Under the pieces are notes generated by a model. It saw nothing but the letters and a program-made list of their open reading frames with translations, ran no database searches and had not been told where the DNA came from. This document shows positions 9,236 through 18,793 of a stretch of 64,000 bases of DNA, one piece after another. The number at the start of each line of letters is the position of its first letter. The stretch's first letter is position 1. Made by a program: the position numbers and the translations under genes. Source of the DNA: Actimicrobium sp047621665 (GTDB lineage: Bacteria > Pseudomonadota > Gammaproteobacteria > Burkholderiales > Burkholderiaceae_D); NCBI GenBank assembly GCA_047621665.1, contig JBLHMB010000008.1:1-64000 (forward strand), given 5' to 3'.

Positions 9236-9904
9236 TCAAATCACCTCCGCCTGCGGCCCGTCATCGTGGCGCAGCAAGCCGCGCAGCAGCAGATCGGTGA
9301 CGCCGTGCAAATAGGCTTGTGGCGTGATTGCCTGCAGCGCCCAGGGACTACCGAACGAATGCTTCCACATCATCATCATCATGATCGGCGCGGCGATAAT
9401 GCTGGTGGTCCGGGCGGTATCGAGCGGGCGGAATTCGCCACTGGCAATGCCGCGTTCCAGCACCCGCTCCAGCATCGCATTGCCGCGCAAGATGACTTCT
9501 TCGTTATAGAACCGTGCCAGTTCCGGAAAGTTACCGGCTTCGGCCATGACCAGCTTGGTAATGCCCGATAAACGGGTTTCGCCGATGCGTTCCCACCAGC
9601 CCAGCAGGATCAGGCGCAGCAGCAGCGCGCTGCTGCCGGCATGGTCGCCGATCATTACTTCGGCTTCGCCCAGCAAGGGCACGACGTTTTCACGCACGAC
9701 CGCCTTGAACAGTTCTTCCTTGCTGGCGTAATACAGATACAGCGTGCCCTTGGAAACGCCGGCGCGCTTGCCCACATCATCAAGCCGGGTCGCGGAAAAG
9801 CCGCGTTCGACGAACAGCCCCAGCGCTGCATCGAGTAGCTCCTGTGGCCGGGCTTCTTTGCGGCGGGTCCAGCGGGGTGGAACTTTGACGGGGCAGGGGA
9901 TCAT
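9236..9904 (-). CDS. TetR/AcrR family transcriptional regulator
   Basis: This 222-residue protein has an N-terminal TetR helix-turn-helix (DDVGKRAGVSKGTLYLYY, about residues 40-58) followed by a helical ligand-binding domain. A short run of methionines (IMMMMMW) sits in the C-terminal half. It is transcribed toward pcm, rhodanese and tolC, and a near-perfect palindrome at 9925-9942 just upstream of its start is a likely operator. By analogy with AcrR-type repressors it may control tolC-linked efflux, but its ligand is unknown. Confidence 0.9.
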   Translation of the reverse strand: MIPCPVKVPPRWTRRKEARPQELLDAALGLFVERGFSATRLDDVGKRAGVSKGTLYLYYASKEELFKAVVRENVVPLLGEAEVMIGDHAGSSALLLRLILLGWWERIGETRLSGITKLVMAEAGNFPELARFYNEEVILRGNAMLERVLERGIASGEFRPLDTARTTSIIAAPIMMMMMWKHSFGSPWALQAITPQAYLHGVTDLLLRGLLRHDDGPQAEVI

Positions 9905-9924
9905 CGCTGGTGAGTGAAATTAAC

Positions 9925-9942
9925 TAACTGATGAGTCAGTAA
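9925..9942. promoter_or_regulatory. probable TetR operator
   Basis: TAACTGA TGAG TCAGTAA is an inverted repeat with one mismatch, 21 bases upstream of the TetR start codon and in the divergent spacer shared with slyX. TetR repressors typically bind such sites in their own promoters. The assignment is inferred from position and symmetry. Confidence 0.55.
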
Positions 9943-9981
9943 CAAGCGTGCAATATACGGGGGAGGTTGCGCAGCGTCAAG

Positions 9982-9999
9982 GATGGCGGATCCGCCATC
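9982..9999. repeat. perfect 18-base palindrome in the tetR/slyX spacer
   Basis: GATGGCGGA followed directly by TCCGCCATC forms a perfect palindrome without a loop. It lies about 60 bases upstream of slyX and could be a second operator or a REP-like element. Confidence 0.6.
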
Positions 10000-10058
10000 G
10001 CAGCGGTGGAAGTCCATGAGACAATCCGCGCCGAAATAAATTTTCCTGACCGCGCCCG

Positions 10059-10265
10059 ATGACCGAAGACCGCCTGATCGATATTGAAATCAAACTGTCC
10101 CGCCAGGAAGATCTGGTCGACGCACTCAACGATGTCGTGGTGCGCCAGCAAAAGCAGATCGCCGAGCTCGAAGTGCTGTGCGCTGCGCTGGCGCGGCATC
10201 TGCAGAGCGCCGGTGATGCTGCCGGCGAGGGTAGTCCCCGTCACGAACCGCCACCGCATTATTGA
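10059..10265 (+). CDS. slyX: SlyX family protein
   Basis: This 68-residue protein is nearly all coiled coil (LIDIEIKLSRQEDLVDALNDVV and onward) and ends with the family's characteristic PPHY tail. SlyX proteins are small and widespread in proteobacteria, and their function is not known. The downstream DUF2288 gene starts 15 bases after its stop codon, so the two are likely one transcript. Confidence 0.9.
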   Translation: MTEDRLIDIEIKLSRQEDLVDALNDVVVRQQKQIAELEVLCAALARHLQSAGDAAGEGSPRHEPPPHY

Positions 10266-10279
10266 ATCCGGAAGACCCC

Positions 10280-10627
10280 ATGACTGAGTCCGATAACCCG
10301 CCCAGCACATCGTCTGGTAACGAGCCTGATACCTATCAGATCGTCCATGCCCGCCTCAATGGAGAAACTGCCCGGCTGCAATGGCATGAATTACTGCCGC
10401 ATTTTGCCTCGGGCGTGATGGTGGCGGTGGATGCGTCACTGGACCTGATTGATGTGGCGGTGCGCATATCGCAGGACGATACCGCCGCCGTCAGCGCGTG
10501 GATGGGGGAGGGTCTGGTCGGCAAGGTCAGCGACGGGTTGGCCGCGACCTGGACCGAGTCCGACCCGTTGCTGTGGAGCGTGATCGTCAAGCCATGGATA
10601 TTGGTGCAGCCGGCCGCCCGGGGCTAG
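10280..10627 (+). CDS. DUF2288 family protein
   Basis: This 115-residue protein shows the DUF2288 pattern: HARLNGETARLQWHELLPHF, then ASGVMVAVDASLDLIDVA. It has no signal peptide or membrane segment, and the family has no known function. The ATG at 10280 was chosen because GGAAG lies just upstream; a TTG at 10262 is the alternative. Its last 41 bases overlap the 3' end of the convergent aquaporin gene. Confidence 0.8.
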   Translation: MTESDNPPSTSSGNEPDTYQIVHARLNGETARLQWHELLPHFASGVMVAVDASLDLIDVAVRISQDDTAAVSAWMGEGLVGKVSDGLAATWTESDPLLWSVIVKPWILVQPAARG

Positions 10628-11312
10628 TGGTGGTTTCGGCCAGCAACCGGTAGGCCAGTGCGCCCAGCAGTGCACCGCCGATAGGCGCAATCCAGAATAA
10701 CCAGAGTTGCACCAGGTACGGGCCGCCGGCAAACAGCGCGACGCCGGTACTGCGCGCCGGATTGACCGAGGTATTGGTGACCGGGATACTGATCAGGTGA
10801 ATCAGGGTCAGGCACAGACCAATGGCCAGCGGCGCGAATCCCGGTGGCGCCCGGCGATCGGTGCTGCCCAGTATCACCATCAGGAAAATCATCGTCATCA
10901 CGACTTCGCACAGCGCCGCCGCCAGCAGCGAATAGCCGCCCGGCGATTGCGCGCCATACCCGTTCGAGGCAAAGCCGGCCGTGACATCGAAGCCCGCTTT
11001 GCCGCTGGCGATCAGGTACAGCACGCCGGCACCGACCAGCGCGCCCAGTACCTGGGCCACGATGTAGGGTCCGACCTGGTCCCGCGGGAAGCGGCCGCCG
11101 GCCCACAAGCCGATCGATACCGCCGGGTTGAGATGGCAACCGGACAGGTGGCCGATGGCAAACGCCATTGTCAGGACGGTCAGGCCGAATGCCAGCGAGA
11201 CGCCGAGCAGACCTATCCCCAGTCCGGGAAATGCCGCTGCCAGCACCGCGCTGCCGCAGCCGCCAAGTACCAGCCAGAATGTTCCAAAAAATTCAGCTCC
11301 GTAGGCTTTCAT
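10587..11312 (-). CDS. aqpZ: aquaporin Z
   Basis: This is a 241-residue six-helix water channel. Both NPA half-helix motifs are intact (GCHLNPAVSIG near residue 61 and TSVNPARSTG near 184), and the arginine after the second NPA, part of the selectivity filter, is present. Length and sequence fit the AqpZ water-selective group rather than the glycerol facilitators. The C-terminal tail overlaps the end of the DUF2288 gene on the other strand. It is divergent from the DUF1439 lipoprotein gene. Confidence 0.93.
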   Translation of the reverse strand: MKAYGAEFFGTFWLVLGGCGSAVLAAAFPGLGIGLLGVSLAFGLTVLTMAFAIGHLSGCHLNPAVSIGLWAGGRFPRDQVGPYIVAQVLGALVGAGVLYLIASGKAGFDVTAGFASNGYGAQSPGGYSLLAAALCEVVMTMIFLMVILGSTDRRAPPGFAPLAIGLCLTLIHLISIPVTNTSVNPARSTGVALFAGGPYLVQLWLFWIAPIGGALLGALAYRLLAETTTSPGRPAAPISMA

Positions 11313-11464
11313 AAGAATTCCTTTCTGTGGTTGGGAACTTACAGGGATGCGTGATGTGGCAAAATCTCGCGCATTGTCGGGACTATAGAAGGTGTCATTG
11401 CGGCTGGTTTGCGTTTGCTCATGAAGTCTTACTGACGTCGTCCAATATTAAAAAAAGGAAACCC

Positions 11465-12019
11465 ATGTCATTTCATCGCTTGCGCTGCGTCATGTTGCTT
11501 GTCGTTTTGCTTGGACTGGGCGGGTGCGTCAGCCTGCTTGGTCCGCGCGACGTCGTCATTCCGCTGGAACGTCTGCAAAGCGCCGCCGGGCGCAAGTTCC
11601 CGCTGAGCCAGCGGCCGATGGACCTGATCGATATCCGCCTGAGCAATCCGCGCCTGGCCCTGCATCCCGGGGACAACCGGATTAGCGTCACGCTCGACGC
11701 CCGCGTCGCACCGGCGTTTACCCGGCGTGTCTGGGAAGGCGACTTTGTGTTGTCGGGAATGTTGCAGCTCGATGCACAGCACCGGGCGGTCGTGGTGGTG
11801 CAGCCGCGCATTGACCGCATCGCGCTCGATGGCATTGACCCGGTCCTGGCACGTCAAGTGGCGCAGGCTGCCGGTGCGCTGGCCGGCAATATCCTGCAAG
11901 ACATGCCGCTCTATTCCTTCGCGGCAGAAGAGTTGCGTTATGGCGGGTCAACGTTTGTACCAATCAGTATCACGACGCAGGCGGCAGCCCTCGTGGTAAC
12001 CTTCGCACCGGCTAAATAA
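11465..12019 (+). CDS. DUF1439 family lipoprotein
   Basis: This 184-residue protein begins with a lipoprotein leader ending LGLGGC, so it is probably lipid-anchored and exported. The rest matches the DUF1439 (YceB-like) pattern: IPLERLQSAAGRKFPL, then repeated beta strands such as NRISVTLDARVAPAF. The ATG at 11465 follows a strong AAAGGAAACCC ribosome site. E. coli YceB is an uncharacterised lipoprotein. The gene is followed 77 bases later by uppP. Confidence 0.85.
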   Translation: MSFHRLRCVMLLVVLLGLGGCVSLLGPRDVVIPLERLQSAAGRKFPLSQRPMDLIDIRLSNPRLALHPGDNRISVTLDARVAPAFTRRVWEGDFVLSGMLQLDAQHRAVVVVQPRIDRIALDGIDPVLARQVAQAAGALAGNILQDMPLYSFAAEELRYGGSTFVPISITTQAAALVVTFAPAK

Positions 12020-12096
12020 GCTGGTTTTGACATTTTCGGCTCGCAGGAATCGTATTCCGCGGGGATTTTTCACCGCTGGCAAACCTCACCTTCTCC

Positions 12097-12930
12097 ATGG
12101 ATATTGTTCTCGCACTCAAAGCCCTGATCATGGGTATCGTCGAAGGCTTGACGGAATTTCTGCCAATCTCGTCGACCGGTCATCTGATCCTCACAGCCAG
12201 CCTGATTAACTTTACCGGCGAGAAGGTCAAGACCTTCGAGATCGTCATTCAGGCCGGTGCCATCCTGGCCATTGTCTGGGAATACCGGGCTCGCCTGCTG
12301 CATGTCTGTACCGGTTTGTTCAGCGACCGTGGTGCACAGAAATTTGCCATCAATTTGTTCATCGCCTTTATCCCGGCTGCCGTGCTCGGATTGATCTTCA
12401 GCAGCGCCATCAAGGCCAAGCTGTTTGCGCCGATACCGGTCGCGATGGCATTTATCGCCGGTGGCCTGATCATCCTGTGGGTCGAGCGCCGCAACAAGCG
12501 CAGCCCGGTGCCGCCACGCATCGACTCGGTCGACCAGATGACGGCGCTCGATGCACTCAAAGTCGGTCTGGCACAAGCCTTTGCGCTGATCCCCGGTACC
12601 AGTCGCTCGGGCGCCACCATCATTGGCGGCATGCTGTTCGGCCTGTCGCGCAAGGCGGCCACCGAATTCTCGTTTTTTCTGGCGATCCCGACGCTGATTG
12701 GCGCGACGGTCTATTCGCTGTACAAGGCGCGTGCTTTGCTGTCGGTCGACGACTTGCCACTGTTCGGTATCGGTACGCTGGCGGCGTTTATCTCGGCGTT
12801 CTTTTGCGTACGCTGGTTGCTGCGTTACATCAGCTCGCATGATTTCACCATTTTTGCGTGGTACCGCATCGTGTTTGGTTTCGTTATCCTTGCAACCGCC
12901 TACAGTGGCCTGGTTGTCTGGGCTGACTGA
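12097..12930 (+). CDS. uppP: undecaprenyl-diphosphatase (BacA/UppP)
   Basis: This 277-residue polytopic membrane enzyme removes phosphate from undecaprenyl diphosphate so the lipid carrier can be reused for peptidoglycan synthesis. Both signature motifs are present: EGLTEFLPISSTGH near residue 17 and PGTSRSGATIIGGM near 165, with the conserved Glu, Ser and Arg active-site residues. Several hydrophobic helices follow. It lies between the DUF1439 gene and recQ on the same strand. Confidence 0.96.
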   Translation: MDIVLALKALIMGIVEGLTEFLPISSTGHLILTASLINFTGEKVKTFEIVIQAGAILAIVWEYRARLLHVCTGLFSDRGAQKFAINLFIAFIPAAVLGLIFSSAIKAKLFAPIPVAMAFIAGGLIILWVERRNKRSPVPPRIDSVDQMTALDALKVGLAQAFALIPGTSRSGATIIGGMLFGLSRKAATEFSFFLAIPTLIGATVYSLYKARALLSVDDLPLFGIGTLAAFISAFFCVRWLLRYISSHDFTIFAWYRIVFGFVILATAYSGLVVWAD

Positions 12931-12980
12931 ACTGAATCAGCCTTAATGCACTCCACCGCACACCCACTTTTGAAGACGGA

Positions 12981-14816
<1,836 letters not shown>

Positions 14817-14821
14817 ACGTC

Positions 14822-14851
14822 AAGCGACAGGCTCCCGGGAGCCTGTCGCTT
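14822..14851. terminator. perfect 30-base palindrome at recQ end, probable bidirectional terminator
   Basis: AAGCGACAGGCTCCC is followed directly by its exact reverse complement, giving 15 base pairs with no spacer. It sits between the convergent 3' ends of recQ and the DoxX-like gene. There is no T tract, so it may stabilise 3' ends or slow polymerase rather than act as a classic intrinsic terminator. Confidence 0.7.
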
Positions 14852-14865
14852 AGTCCGGCTCCTGG

Positions 14866-15291
14866 TCAGGCCTGAACGTCTGCAAGCGAATTTTTGTCGA
14901 CGGCGAGCAAGGTATCGTCATCACGCAGCAGGTAAAGCGCGACGCATGCGGCCAGCATTGGCCAGGCAGCGAAGAACAACAGATGCTTCCACGGATCGAG
15001 ATACTGGCTAAAGGCAGACAAGGTGGAACTGGCATGCAGGAATAAAACGATGCCGTAAGTCCATTGTTTCTTGTAGCCGATGACAAACCCCACTATGAGC
15101 AACATCTCCAGCGCGCCAAGCAGGTACACAATCTGTGTCCCGACACCGTCCAGAAAATAAAACTTTTCAAGAATTGCCGTGCTGTGACCGGGATTGACGA
15201 ACTTGTCCAGCGTCCACATCAACATCACGATAAAGACACCCACGCGCAAGCCCAACAGCGAGAGCGGCAAATTTTTATTGGTTGTTACCAT
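14866..15291 (-). CDS. DoxX-like four-helix membrane protein
   Basis: This 141-residue protein has four hydrophobic segments, in the size and arrangement of DoxX-like membrane proteins. The start (LSLLGLRVGVFIVMLMWTLDKF) and the central ALEMLLIVGFVIG segment suit that family. The role of such proteins is mostly unknown; some associate with redox enzymes. It lies 12 bases downstream of the haloacid dehalogenase gene on the same strand, so the two may be co-transcribed. Family assignment is moderate. Confidence 0.6.
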   Translation of the reverse strand: MVTTNKNLPLSLLGLRVGVFIVMLMWTLDKFVNPGHSTAILEKFYFLDGVGTQIVYLLGALEMLLIVGFVIGYKKQWTYGIVLFLHASSTLSAFSQYLDPWKHLLFFAAWPMLAACVALYLLRDDDTLLAVDKNSLADVQA

Positions 15292-15303
15292 TTAGGACCC
15301 TTC

Positions 15304-16056
15304 TTAATTTTTCTGTTTGCCAAAAATGCCAGGCAAGACTGAGAGCTCCACGATCTCGCCATCCGGTACGCTCGGGATGCGTTCCTGTACCTGGCCAAAG
15401 CGATTGCACCACAGCACATGAAAACCGAACGCTTTGGCTGAAAAAGCATCCCAGCCATTCGACGAAAGAAAGCAGATTTTTTCGGCGGGCACACCGAAGC
15501 GGTCGACCGCCAGTTGATACACCGACGGATGCGGTTTGAAGACGCCCGCTTCCTCGACCGACAGAACCGCATCGAATGCGCCATCGAGTCCGGCGTTATT
15601 GATCGCCGAGGACAGCATTTCCGGCGTGCCGTTGGACAGGATCGCTAACTGCATGCCGTCGGCCTTCAAACGCCGCAGCGTGTCCGGCACTTCCGGATAA
15701 GCTGCCAGCTCCAGATAGAGTTGCATCAGGCGATCACGCAGCGCCGCATCGTCGATGCCGTGGGTAGCCATCGCGAAGTCGAGTGCTTCGGCGGTGACTT
15801 GCCAGAAGTCGGCATGGTGCCCGGCCAGACCGCGCAACCATGTGTATTGCAATTGCTTGGTGCGCCACATGTCGGACAGTGATTGCCATTGGTCGCCGAG
15901 CGCATCTTGCGCGCCGCGCGCCACGCTGCTGACATCAAACAGGGTGCCGTAGGCATCGAATACACAGACTTCAATACCGCTCAGTGCCGGGATGACCGCC
16001 AGGTCGGATGCGGGCGCAGTGGCCGATGGGGTGACTTGATTGATCGTGGTGGTCAT
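15304..16056 (-). CDS. haloacid dehalogenase, type II
   Basis: This 250-residue HAD-superfamily enzyme matches L-2-haloacid dehalogenases, which replace a halogen by hydroxyl on short acids such as chloroacetate. Visible catalytic residues are the nucleophile Asp in FDAYGTLFDV, Ser in ILSNGTPEML, Lys in FKPHPSVYQ and the SSNGWDAF loop that distinguishes dehalogenases from phosphatases. About 27 extra residues precede the domain. The ATG at 16056 has a strong GGAGG site. It is followed by the DoxX-like gene and preceded by a possible 30-codon peptide gene. Confidence 0.88.
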   Translation of the reverse strand: MTTTINQVTPSATAPASDLAVIPALSGIEVCVFDAYGTLFDVSSVARGAQDALGDQWQSLSDMWRTKQLQYTWLRGLAGHHADFWQVTAEALDFAMATHGIDDAALRDRLMQLYLELAAYPEVPDTLRRLKADGMQLAILSNGTPEMLSSAINNAGLDGAFDAVLSVEEAGVFKPHPSVYQLAVDRFGVPAEKICFLSSNGWDAFSAKAFGFHVLWCNRFGQVQERIPSVPDGEIVELSVLPGIFGKQKN

Positions 16057-16083
16057 GGTTCCTCCAGAAAGAATGAATTGCCA

Positions 16084-16176
16084 TTATCCATTGGCGCAGG
16101 TGCGCCGGGCAGGGCGCGTCCCGGTAGCGTGTGCGTGATCGACTGGCGGGATGGGGTGAAGGATGGTTTTTGACAT
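16084..16176 (-). CDS. possible 30-residue peptide or leader ORF
   Basis: A short frame of 30 codons starts at an ATG preceded by a strong GGAGA site 7 bases away and ends 27 bases before the dehalogenase ATG. The peptide is His-, Pro- and Arg-rich (it starts MSKTILHPIPPVDHAHATG and ends RRTCANG). It is not recognised. It could be a translated leader for the dehalogenase, a small protein, or chance. The evidence is only the ribosome site and the close spacing. Confidence 0.35.
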   Translation of the reverse strand: MSKTILHPIPPVDHAHATGTRPARRTCANG

Positions 16177-16310
16177 GCTTGACTCTCCTGAAAGTGAGTC
16201 CGGACGGCATGCCAGCGTGAGTTCACGTGACGGCGTCCGGCAAGCTTTCATTTTAGGGCCGCTATTTCCTGTGCGGTGAACCGAGCGTCTCGTTCTGATT
16301 TCCCTGCGTT

Positions 16311-17153
16311 TCAAGTTGCGGTGACGGGCGTTGATTTCCGGTGAGTGAGCCAGTCGGTCGGCGAGCACCCCAGTTTGCGCACGAAGACCCGGCTCAGTGC
16401 GCTGGCACTGCCATAGCCGACTTCGCAGGCCACCTGCTTGAGTGGCTGGCCCTGTTCGAGCAAGCGCTGTGCGCTCATGAGTCGCCAGGTGGCGAGGTAG
16501 TCGGCCGGAGTGCCGCCCGTGACCTCGCGGAACCGGACCGCGAAGCGTGCGCGCGACATGCCTGCGGTGGCAGCCATATCCGCCAGCTGCCAGGCACGGG
16601 CAGGGTCGGCGTGGATGTCGATTAGCGCTTTGGCCAGTCGGTTGTCAGCCAGTCCGGCGAGGGTGCCGCCTTGCGTCAAACCCTGATCGAGGCAGTGCCG
16701 CAGCAAATGAATCATCAGCACTTCGCACAAGCGGTCCAGCGCAGCCTGGCTGCCGGCCTGCCCGGAAAACGCCTCGTCGAACATCAACCCGAGCAGCGCT
16801 TCCACGCCGGGCAGGATCGCCAGCGGGACCAGAATGACGCCCGGCAGCGAGTCCGTGACGGGGTTGCGTCCGCCGATACCGAACAGGACCGTGCCGCACA
16901 CCACATCCGCGCCGGCCCCGTCATCGGCCACCAGACGATGTTGCTCCGGACGTGGCAGGAAAAGAATGCTGGGTTCGCTGATGTCGATGACTTCTTTAGC
17001 GACCCCGATTACTTGCGCCGGTCCGCGCCGGATCAGGTGCAGATGTCCATGCGTGGCGTCTTCCTCAAAGTCGTGGATGCCGCATAGCTTGCCGGTATAG
17101 AAGACGCCGGCGCGGAGCGAGAACTGATCCAGCAAGGATGTCAGTCGGTCCAC
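16311..17153 (-). CDS. AraC family transcriptional regulator with cupin-type sensor domain
   Basis: This protein has an N-terminal cupin-like ligand domain and a C-terminal AraC DNA-binding domain with two helix-turn-helix motifs (WQLADMAATAGMSRARFAVR, then VACEVGYGSASALSRVF). The GTG start at 17153 gives VDRLTSLLDQF, which matches where this family usually starts, but its ribosome site is weak. A longer frame from 17237 is possible. It is divergent from the amidase and upstream of the dehalogenase on the same strand, so either could be its target. Confidence 0.85.
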   Translation of the reverse strand: MDRLTSLLDQFSLRAGVFYTGKLCGIHDFEEDATHGHLHLIRRGPAQVIGVAKEVIDISEPSILFLPRPEQHRLVADDGAGADVVCGTVLFGIGGRNPVTDSLPGVILVPLAILPGVEALLGLMFDEAFSGQAGSQAALDRLCEVLMIHLLRHCLDQGLTQGGTLAGLADNRLAKALIDIHADPARAWQLADMAATAGMSRARFAVRFREVTGGTPADYLATWRLMSAQRLLEQGQPLKQVACEVGYGSASALSRVFVRKLGCSPTDWLTHRKSTPVTAT

Positions 17154-17505
17154 GATGGCGCTCGCTTTCGGGAAAAAAATAATTGGTCCGGCGAGCGCAT
17201 AGTCGCGTCGTGATGAAAGGCAATGGGATAAGCCCATGGTGTGTCATGTATGGTCATATTGGTTTTTCTTGCCCGCTGGTCGTGCCGATAGGTGCCTGGG
17301 CGGGATTTTTTCCAGTGCTCAGGCGTGCGCACGACATCATCACATGGATTATTCGAGCGACCTCGTCGCGCTGCGCAAGACGATGGAAAATGCCATCGCT
17401 TTCACGGTGACCGTATTGCCGGCTGATGCGCCCGGCACAGCGCTTGATGTCACGACGCGCTACCATCGGCAGCACGCCACCGCACATTACCGACGAGGAA
17501 TTGAC
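17154..17505. other. divergent spacer between araC-type gene and amidase
   Basis: This 352-base region carries the two divergent promoters. The frames that cross it upstream of each chosen start show no family similarity. I saw no clear operator, repeat or RNA element. Confidence 0.5.
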
Positions 17506-18678
17506 ATGACCATCTCTGCCCATTGCTTCATCCCGTATCCCGATGTGCCAGTGGTCTCGGGCAGCGGTCCGCTGTCGGGCCTGACCTTCGCGGTCAAGGA
17601 TATCTTCGACGTCGCCGGTTATCCGACCGGCTGCGGTAATCCGCATAAGCTGGCGCTGTCCGGCATCAAGCCGGTATCGGCGGTAGCCGTGCAGGCGCTG
17701 GCGCAGGCCGGTGCGAGGTTTGTCGGCAAGACCTGCACTGATGAACTGGCGTTTTCGATGAATGGCAGGAACGCGCATTTCGGCACGCCGCGCAATGGCG
17801 GCGCACCGGATCGCATTCCCGGCGGATCGAGTTCCGGCTCGGCCTCGGCAGTCTCGAACGGGCTGGCCGATATCGCGCTGGGTACCGACACCGGCGGCTC
17901 AGTGCGGGCGCCGGCCAGCCATTGCGGCCTGGTCGGTTTGCGTCCTACCCATGCCCGCGTCAGCCTGCAGGGCGTGATGGATCTGGCGCCGGATTTCGAT
18001 ACCTGCGGCTGGTTTTCGCGCGACATCGTCACTTTCGCGCGGGTGGGTGACGTGCTGCTCGGCGCGGATACCTGCACCTTGCCCGACGCACCGCAAGTGC
18101 TGCTGGCGGTCGACGTGCTCGACCTGCTGTCGCCGCGCGTGCAACAAGTCTTTGCCGGGACGCTGGAGCGCCTGTCGCCGGTACTCGGTACGCTGCGCGA
18201 AGTCACTACGGCAGCACCCTCATTCGATGCACTGTACCGGGCGTTCCGGCATATCCAGGGTTATCAGGCCTGGCAGCAACATGGCGCCTGCATCGAACAA
18301 TATGGCTTGCAGCTCGGTTCCGGCGTGGCCGATCGCTTTAGCTGGTCGCGTACCGTGACGATTGCGCAGATGCAGGAATACTCAGCCATCCGTGCCAGCT
18401 TCGTCGCGCACTTTGCTGCCTTGCTCGGCAGCGACAAGGTGATGGTCCTGCCGAGCATGCCGGACATCGCGCCGCTGCTGACAGAGTCCGAAGCCGCGCT
18501 TGAAAATTATCGTAATCAGGCGATCCGCATGCTGTGTCTGTCGGGCTTGTCGGGACTGCCGCAGATCTCGTTGCCGCTGATGACGATTGAGGGTGCGCCG
18601 CTCGGTTTTTCGGTGATTGGTCCGGCCGGCAGTGACCAGTCGCTGATCGCTTTTGCGCGCACGCTGATGGAGGCGTGA
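17506..18678 (+). CDS. amidase (amidase signature family)
   Basis: This 390-residue enzyme hydrolyses a carboxamide bond; the substrate is unknown. The Ser-Ser-Lys triad parts are visible: Lys in LTFAVKDIFDVAG near residue 31, the Gly/Ser loop GGSSSGSASAVSNG near 105, and the nucleophile Ser in GTDTGGSVRAPA near 130. It is shorter than GatA and stands alone, so it is not part of a GatCAB amidotransferase. The ATG at 17506 follows GAGGAATTGAC; a longer upstream frame has no similarity to the family. Confidence 0.9.
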   Translation: MTISAHCFIPYPDVPVVSGSGPLSGLTFAVKDIFDVAGYPTGCGNPHKLALSGIKPVSAVAVQALAQAGARFVGKTCTDELAFSMNGRNAHFGTPRNGGAPDRIPGGSSSGSASAVSNGLADIALGTDTGGSVRAPASHCGLVGLRPTHARVSLQGVMDLAPDFDTCGWFSRDIVTFARVGDVLLGADTCTLPDAPQVLLAVDVLDLLSPRVQQVFAGTLERLSPVLGTLREVTTAAPSFDALYRAFRHIQGYQAWQQHGACIEQYGLQLGSGVADRFSWSRTVTIAQMQEYSAIRASFVAHFAALLGSDKVMVLPSMPDIAPLLTESEAALENYRNQAIRMLCLSGLSGLPQISLPLMTIEGAPLGFSVIGPAGSDQSLIAFARTLMEA

Positions 18679-18793
18679 GCTAGTTGCTCAAGCGCTGACG
18701 GTCGCAGCGTTTGCGTCGTCCGCCACTCTCACTGCATCACTGGTCGTGGCATTGAATGCGATGCCGGGGTCATCGACGGCGCGCTCGCAGCGA

